From a bacterium (GTDB taxonomy: Bacteria > Bdellovibrionota_C > UBA2361 > RFPC01): DNA of 64,000 bases. The position numbers and the translations under genes are program-made. Numbering within the stretch: position 1 is the first letter of the stretch; each line of letters opens with the position of its first letter. Below are positions 59,456 to 64,000 of the stretch, piece after piece. The notes beneath the pieces are model-generated. The model did no database searches, was not told the origin of the DNA, and saw only the letters and a program-made list of their open reading frames with translations. The stretch is taken from the NCBI GenBank assembly GCA_030428205.1, contig JAUIBK010000001.1, positions 124,001 to 188,000 of the forward strand. The letters run 5' to 3'.

Positions 59456-61711
59456 ATGAGCAGTACGAATGAGCAACCTCAGATTTGGTGGAAACGAAAT
59501 GCTCGACTTGAAGATGCTCTTGAGCACGGTCTCAAAGAGAAAGAGTACAACGATATCGTTGATGTGCTCGGTCGCGAACTCAACATGGTGGAAGTAGGGA
59601 TCTGTGCTGCGCTGTACTCTGAGCACTGTTCGTACAAAAGTACAAAAGTTCATCTCAAAAATCTTCCAACAGAAGGTCCTCAAGTTATCGAAGGTCCTGG
59701 TGAGAATGCTGGTGTCATTGATATTGGTGATAACCAGGCGGTCGTTTTTAAAATTGAAAGTCACAATCACCCAACATTTATTGAGCCGTTTCAAGGAGCA
59801 GCGACTGGAGTTGGAGGAATCTTACGTGATGTTTTTACGATGGGTGCCCGTCCACTTGCGCTCATGAATGCTCTTCGCTTTGGCAATACCAGTGAACTTC
59901 GAACACCTTATTTGCTGGCGCAGGCGGTAAAGGGAATTGGTACATACGGGAACTGTATGGGGATTCCTACAGTTGGTGGAGAGCTCTTTTTTCATAACGC
60001 GTATAACGGAAATTGCTTAGTGAACGCCTTTGCGCTCGGCCTCGTGGAGCACGATCAGATCTTTCGTGGAAATGCGAGTGGAGTAGGAAATACCATCTAC
60101 TATGTAGGCTCAAAAACAGGGCGAGATGGTATACACGGAGCCACCATGGCCTCTGAAGAGTTTAATGAAGACTCAGAGGAAAAGCGCCCTACCGTTCAGG
60201 TAGGTGATCCTTTTCAAGAGAAACTTCTTCTTGAAGCGTGTCTTGATGCCATGAAGACAGGTGCGATTGAAGGCATTCAAGATATGGGTGCTGCTGGCAT
60301 GACAAGCTCAACGTATGAGATGGCAGAACGTGCAAACACTGGCGTTGTTATTCATCTTGATCGTGTTCCTCAACGAGAAGAGGGGATGAATCCCTATGAG
60401 ATAATGCTCTCTGAGTCTCAAGAGCGAATGCTTGTTGTGGTGAAAGCAGGTAGAGAAAAAGAGATTGAAGATGTCTTTGCTCATTGGGAGCTTGATGCGG
60501 TCAACATTGGTGAAGTCGTTGAAGGGCAAAATGTGGATCTCTACTGGCATGATGAGCTCGTGAGTTCTATGGCTGTGTCGCTTGTAACGAGCAGTGTTCC
60601 CCAATACCGTTGGCCCGAAGAAGAACCAGAGCTCTACAAAGAGCGGTGTGCGTTTGAAGTGGATTCGCTTGATGAGCCGCAAGATCTCTCCAGTGCTTGG
60701 CTTAAGCTACTTGGTAATTCAAATCTCTGTTCTCGACGAGAAGTTTTTGATCAGTATGATTCAACTGTTCGCTCAAATACCGTCATTCATCCTGGTGGAG
60801 ATGCTGCTGTGATTCGGATTAAGGCTCCTCAAGGAAAGACTCAAAAAGGAGTTGCGATGACAGTAGATTGTAATTCTCGTTACTGTGAGGCTGACCCACG
60901 CCACGGAGCTGCGCTCTCTGTCGCTGAGAGTTACCGAAATATCTCAGCAGTAGGTGCAACCCCAATTGGTATTTCAGATTGTCTTAACTTCGGTAGTCCT
61001 GAAAAACCTAATGGTATGTGGCAGATCGCAGAAGGTATTCGTGGGCTAGGTGAAGCTTCGCGTGCCTTTGAAGCGCCTATCGTAAGTGGCAATGTGAGCC
61101 TCTATAACGAGACAAGTGGTCAAGCGATTTTACCAACTCCTATGGTAGCAATGGTTGGGCTGATTGAAGATGCCACTCTTTGTGTCCCTGCACACTTTCA
61201 AAATGATGGGGATCACATCTTTGTGCTCGGAGAGACGGATTGCAGTGAGATAGGAGCTAGTGAGTATCTTGCCTCTCAGTTTGGTATAGAACGGGGAACA
61301 CCTCCACGACTCAATTATGAACTTGAACGAAAAACTGCAGACAAGGTGCGTGAGCTTATCGCGGCGAAACTCCTTGTCTCTTGCCACGATATCTCATCAG
61401 GTGGATTAGCTGTGGCTCTCTCTGACGCATGTCTTGGTGTTTACCACGAGCGTGGTGCAAAGCTCTCAGCACCAAAGTATACTGGGAGAAAAGATGGCCT
61501 ACTCTTTTCTGAAACGGGGGCTCGTTACGTTCTTAGCTGTAAGAGTGGGGATGCCGACACGGTTCGTGATAAGATCACACAGGCTGGGTTAGCACTTACG
61601 GCTGAAGGAACTGTTGGTGGAAACGAGATAGAGATAGAAGGGCTTGCTTCCCTCTCACTTGAGAATGCCGCAAAAACATATCGAGCAGGTTTGAATGGGT
61701 TATTCCACTAA
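59456..61711 (+). CDS. purL: Phosphoribosylformylglycinamidine synthase subunit II
   Basis: PurL converts FGAR to FGAM using ammonia from PurQ. The 751-residue product is the small, Bacillus-type PurL. It has [19 protein letters not shown] near residue 55, then [21 protein letters not shown] and a GGILRD loop. The second half of the duplicated fold shows [19 protein letters not shown] and the C-terminal [16 protein letters not shown]. This form needs separate PurS and PurQ subunits, which are not in the window. AAGGAGC precedes the ATG. purF follows 20 bases downstream. Confidence 0.97.
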   Translation: MSSTNEQPQIWWKRNARLEDALEHGLKEKEYNDIVDVLGRELNMVEVGICAALYSEHCSYKSTKVHLKNLPTEGPQVIEGPGENAGVIDIGDNQAVVFKIESHNHPTFIEPFQGAATGVGGILRDVFTMGARPLALMNALRFGNTSELRTPYLLAQAVKGIGTYGNCMGIPTVGGELFFHNAYNGNCLVNAFALGLVEHDQIFRGNASGVGNTIYYVGSKTGRDGIHGATMASEEFNEDSEEKRPTVQVGDPFQEKLLLEACLDAMKTGAIEGIQDMGAAGMTSSTYEMAERANTGVVIHLDRVPQREEGMNPYEIMLSESQERMLVVVKAGREKEIEDVFAHWELDAVNIGEVVEGQNVDLYWHDELVSSMAVSLVTSSVPQYRWPEEEPELYKERCAFEVDSLDEPQDLSSAWLKLLGNSNLCSRREVFDQYDSTVRSNTVIHPGGDAAVIRIKAPQGKTQKGVAMTVDCNSRYCEADPRHGAALSVAESYRNISAVGATPIGISDCLNFGSPEKPNGMWQIAEGIRGLGEASRAFEAPIVSGNVSLYNETSGQAILPTPMVAMVGLIEDATLCVPAHFQNDGDHIFVLGETDCSEIGASEYLASQFGIERGTPPRLNYELERKTADKVRELIAAKLLVSCHDISSGGLAVALSDACLGVYHERGAKLSAPKYTGRKDGLLFSETGARYVLSCKSGDADTVRDKITQAGLALTAEGTVGGNEIEIEGLASLSLENAAKTYRAGLNGLFH

Positions 61712-61731
61712 TTTCAGAGAGAGGTGTTGTG

Positions 61732-63156
61732 ATGCTTGAAGGAGACCAATTTAAAGAAGAGTGTGGTCTGATGGCTGTTTGGGGCCATGAGGAGGCTGCC
61801 AATCTGGTTTATCTCGGTCTCTACGCTCAACAACACCGCGGCCAAGAGGGAGTTGGAATTGTCTCTGTTGATGACACAAAGAGTGAGGCGGGAAAGTATC
61901 ACATCCACAAAGGCTTAAGCCTTGTTTCCGATGTTTTTCGTGACTTTGATTTCTCTCAACTTCCTGGCCACCACGCCATTGGGCATGTGCGTTATACCAC
62001 TGCTGGGGGGACACGACTTGCAAATGTTCAGCCGCTGTATGCGGAAGTCTCCAAGGGGCAGATAGCGCTCGCGCATAACGGCAATCTCATTAATGCAGAC
62101 AAGCTTCGAGCAAACCTTATTCGAGAAGGTGCCATCTTTGGCACGTCAAGTGACTCTGAGGTAGTGCTCCATCTTATTGCTCGCGCTGCTGAAAATATTC
62201 CCTTGGAAGAGGCTGTTATTCAAGCTGTTCGGCAGATTCAAGGTGCCTACTCTCTCATGTTGATGTTTCGCGATCGTGTGATGGTTGTACGTGATCCGGC
62301 AGGGCTACGCCCTTTGTGTATGGGCACGCTTGATGGCGCAACTATTTTTGCCTCTGAAACGTGTGCGCTTGATCTTCTCGGTGCGCACTACGTAAGAGAC
62401 GTTGCGCCAGGTGAGATGATAGTTGTCCAAGATGGTGTTGAGCCAAAAAGTTTTTACCCGTTTGATTCAGTCAATGAAAGCCCGTGTATCTTTGAGTATG
62501 TCTATTTTGCTCGCCCTGATTCGAAAGTGTTTGAACGGAGTGTGTATCCAATCCGTAAACGGATGGGGCAAGAGTTAGCAAGAGAGGCTGGTGTTGAAGC
62601 TGATATCGTCATACCGGTCCCTGATTCAGGGACAACCGCTGCTATTGGTTATGCACAAGAAGCTGGTATTCCTCTTGAATTAGGCCTCATTCGTAATCAC
62701 TACGTGGGACGTACTTTTATTGAACCAAAACAATCTATTCGTAATTTTGGCGTGAAAATTAAACTCAATGCTAACCCCGAAGTTCTTGAGGGCAAGCGTG
62801 TTGTTGTTGTTGATGATTCGATTGTACGTGGAACGACAAGTAAAAAGCTTATTGGAATGTTGCGCAAGGCCGGTGCCAAAGAAGTACATATGAGAGTCTC
62901 TGCGCCCCCAACTACAGATCCCTGCTATTACGGAGTTGATACTCCAGAAAAAGAAAAGCTCATTGCCTCTTATAAATCGGTAGAAGAGATAGCTACGTAC
63001 ATCAACGTTGACTCACTTGCATACCTTTCGCGAGAAGGGCTTTATAAAGCCGTGCAAGCTGATGTCGGCTCGATGTGTGATGCTTGTTTCACAGGAAATT
63101 ACCCTATAGGCACGCCTGTAACGATAGGGAAGAATTCACAGCCAAAGCTTCTCTAA
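61732..63156 (+). CDS. purF: Amidophosphoribosyltransferase
   Basis: PurF makes phosphoribosylamine from PRPP and glutamine, the first committed purine step. From the ATG at 61732 the 474-residue product has a 10-residue leader before the nucleophile in KEECGLMAVWGHEEAANL, so it is processed like the Bacillus enzyme. AQQHRGQEGVGI and HNGNLINAD follow in the glutaminase part. The PRTase motif is VVVVDDSIVRGTTSKKLI. The C-terminal SMCDACFTGNYPIGTP has the Cys of a [4Fe-4S] type PurF. A GTG one codon upstream is also possible. It lies directly after purL. Confidence 0.97.
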   Translation: MLEGDQFKEECGLMAVWGHEEAANLVYLGLYAQQHRGQEGVGIVSVDDTKSEAGKYHIHKGLSLVSDVFRDFDFSQLPGHHAIGHVRYTTAGGTRLANVQPLYAEVSKGQIALAHNGNLINADKLRANLIREGAIFGTSSDSEVVLHLIARAAENIPLEEAVIQAVRQIQGAYSLMLMFRDRVMVVRDPAGLRPLCMGTLDGATIFASETCALDLLGAHYVRDVAPGEMIVVQDGVEPKSFYPFDSVNESPCIFEYVYFARPDSKVFERSVYPIRKRMGQELAREAGVEADIVIPVPDSGTTAAIGYAQEAGIPLELGLIRNHYVGRTFIEPKQSIRNFGVKIKLNANPEVLEGKRVVVVDDSIVRGTTSKKLIGMLRKAGAKEVHMRVSAPPTTDPCYYGVDTPEKEKLIASYKSVEEIATYINVDSLAYLSREGLYKAVQADVGSMCDACFTGNYPIGTPVTIGKNSQPKLL

Positions 63157-63173
63157 CGCACTATCTCAGATGA

Positions 63174-63506
63174 TCTGTCGTCATCAGAAAAACAGCCATA
63201 GAGTCTACGGGAGTTGAGACATCTTCTCGTGCACTCGATGCTCTTGACGTCCTGTCATACCGTCTCGAAGAGCTCTCTCAGATTCGTGGAGAAATTGGCG
63301 CTACACAAAGTAGGCTTACGATTGCTCTTCATTCCACCACAGCAAGTGCCGTGAATGCCAAAGAAGCCGAGTCGCGGATCAGGGATGCGGATATTGCAGC
63401 AGAGTTTGCCCAGTTAATTCGTCAGAAGATACTACAACAGGCTGCAACTTCAGTGCTCGCACAGGCAAATACGCAACCACAACTTGCGCTTCAATTATTA
63501 ATCTGA
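63174..63506 (+). pseudogene. C-terminal relic of a flagellin gene
   Basis: The frame is open for 110 codons from the stop at 63171-63173 to a TGA at 63504-63506. It has no ATG or GTG near the start of similarity. The translated part begins around SSRALDALDVLSYRLEEL and continues IGATQSRLTIALHS. It then has AKEAESRIRDADIAAEFAQL, LQQAATSVLAQANTQPQLAL and QLLI. It aligns well with the last 100 or so residues of the three intact flagellins but is more diverged. The N-terminal two thirds are absent, replaced by the end of purF. It overlaps the next gene's end by 9 bases on the opposite strand. Confidence 0.8.
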
Positions 63507-64000
63507 TGAATCATCTAAGATTTCATTTTTGAAAATTGGCGCGCCAACTTCTTCTTGCTCTCGGTATTTACCACTTATGTCGTAGTCTTCTGAGCTAGGA
63601 TTCTTTAGCTCGAAGAGTGCGACACGTGCAATCTTCATCTTAGGATAGAGGAGGATTGGATTCGGGCCGTGGTTGGCAAGCTCCAGGGTGACTGCTCTGT
63701 TTTTATGTCCCGGATAAACAAGCATTGCTGTTTGCACAATCGTTAACCCCACGCGAGCAAGCGTGCTACGTCCTTCAATCAGAAAGCCAAGGGATTGGCC
63801 AACGGAAACTTTTTCATAGGTATGACCAAGAACGAATTCTCCGTGCTTGAGTTCGTAGGGAGAGTTTGGCTCAAGAATGATCTCATCGTACTCAGGGAGC
63901 ACCTTATTTTTCACATCAACAACCCTACCTTCTTTCGGTTTAAGAAGTTTAGGTCCAAGGTGTAGGGTGAGCCCAGCAGACTTTACGAGTTTGTCAGTAA
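63498..64000 (-). CDS. dCTP deaminase / dUTPase family protein (partial)
   Basis: The frame continues to the window edge, with the N-terminus outside. The sequence shows GLTLHLGPKLL (family DLRLG region), EGRSTLARVGLTI (family motif EGRSSLARxGL) and a VYPGHKNRAVTLELANHG block typical of dCTP deaminase. YPKMKIARVALFEL and a short basic-acidic tail follow. The catalytic Glu and Arg of Dcd therefore appear present. An in-frame GTG/Met at 63912-63914 starts a shorter frame, but homology upstream shows it is internal. The end overlaps the flagellin relic by 9 bases. dcd would supply dUMP precursors; a dUTPase role is the alternative. Confidence 0.75.
   Translation of the reverse strand, partial: TDKLVKSAGLTLHLGPKLLKPKEGRVVDVKNKVLPEYDEIILEPNSPYELKHGEFVLGHTYEKVSVGQSLGFLIEGRSTLARVGLTIVQTAMLVYPGHKNRAVTLELANHGPNPILLYPKMKIARVALFELKNPSSEDYDISGKYREQEEVGAPIFKNEILDDSSD

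Noticed and set aside
1..64000. CRISPR arrays, integrase, transposase, rRNA or tRNA genes
   Set aside because: I looked on both strands for regular direct repeats, DDE or tyrosine-recombinase motifs and RNA gene signatures and found none that I could support.

Overview
The window looks like chromosome of a flagellated Gram-negative bacterium with moderate GC. It has several lipoproteins with lipoboxes, a periplasmic lytic transglycosylase, a Tat-exported TRAP binding protein, PepN, and three complete flagellins plus a flagellin relic. No rRNA, tRNA, CRISPR array, prophage or insertion sequence was recognised. Lineage cannot be fixed from the sequence. The fused B12/radical-SAM-DUF2344 protein, the split pur genes and the PrkA-YeaH-SpoVR group would fit a deltaproteobacterium-like or Bdellovibrionota-like organism, but that is only a guess.

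Layout. 1-4.2 kb: end of a membrane coiled-coil protein, then purH and purD, with purD bracketed by inverted copies of a small structured repeat. 4.6-8.5 kb: an overlapping operon (exported protein, glpD, prmA, quinone-oxidoreductase-like dehydrogenase). 8.5-18.4 kb: a pseudo-receiver protein, a protein with two HU-like domains and a SUFU-like domain, thioredoxin, an SPL-family protein without iron-sulfur cysteines, a YheO/DauR-type regulator with phzF diverging from a threonine-dehydratase-like gene, a thiolase and a split zinc-ribbon membrane protein. 18.7-23.1 kb: three flagellin genes with structured 5' and 3' regions. 23.5-34.1 kb: HDOD-GAF protein, lytic transglycosylase, pgsA, pepN, a GMP synthetase with a eukaryotic-style C-terminus, a TPR protein and a secreted CAP-domain protein. 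34.9-35.5 kb: one gene of clearly higher GC with no recognised family. 35.6-48.3 kb: large radical SAM protein, smc with an acidic insertion, ftsY, a polytopic membrane protein and two lipoproteins. 48.3-52.2 kb: a dctPQM TRAP transporter and a LOG-family gene. 52.3-58.6 kb: a candidate small RNA, a DUF6502-type protein and the SpoVR/YeaH/PrkA stress cluster. 59.4-64 kb: purL, purF, the C-terminal relic of a fourth flagellin and a partial dcd-like gene.

Purine synthesis dominates functionally: purH, purD, guaA, purL and purF are all present but scattered. Envelope, motility and stress genes fill most of the rest.

The least ordinary material is between genes. There is a 173-nt structured repeat with two copies that differ by a compensatory base-pair change. 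A shorter related element flanks purD. One family of hairpins begins CCATT and ends AATGG. Another has arms made of degenerate 6-nt repeats. Each of two flagellin genes has matching sequences in its 5' and 3' flanks that could pair in its own mRNA.
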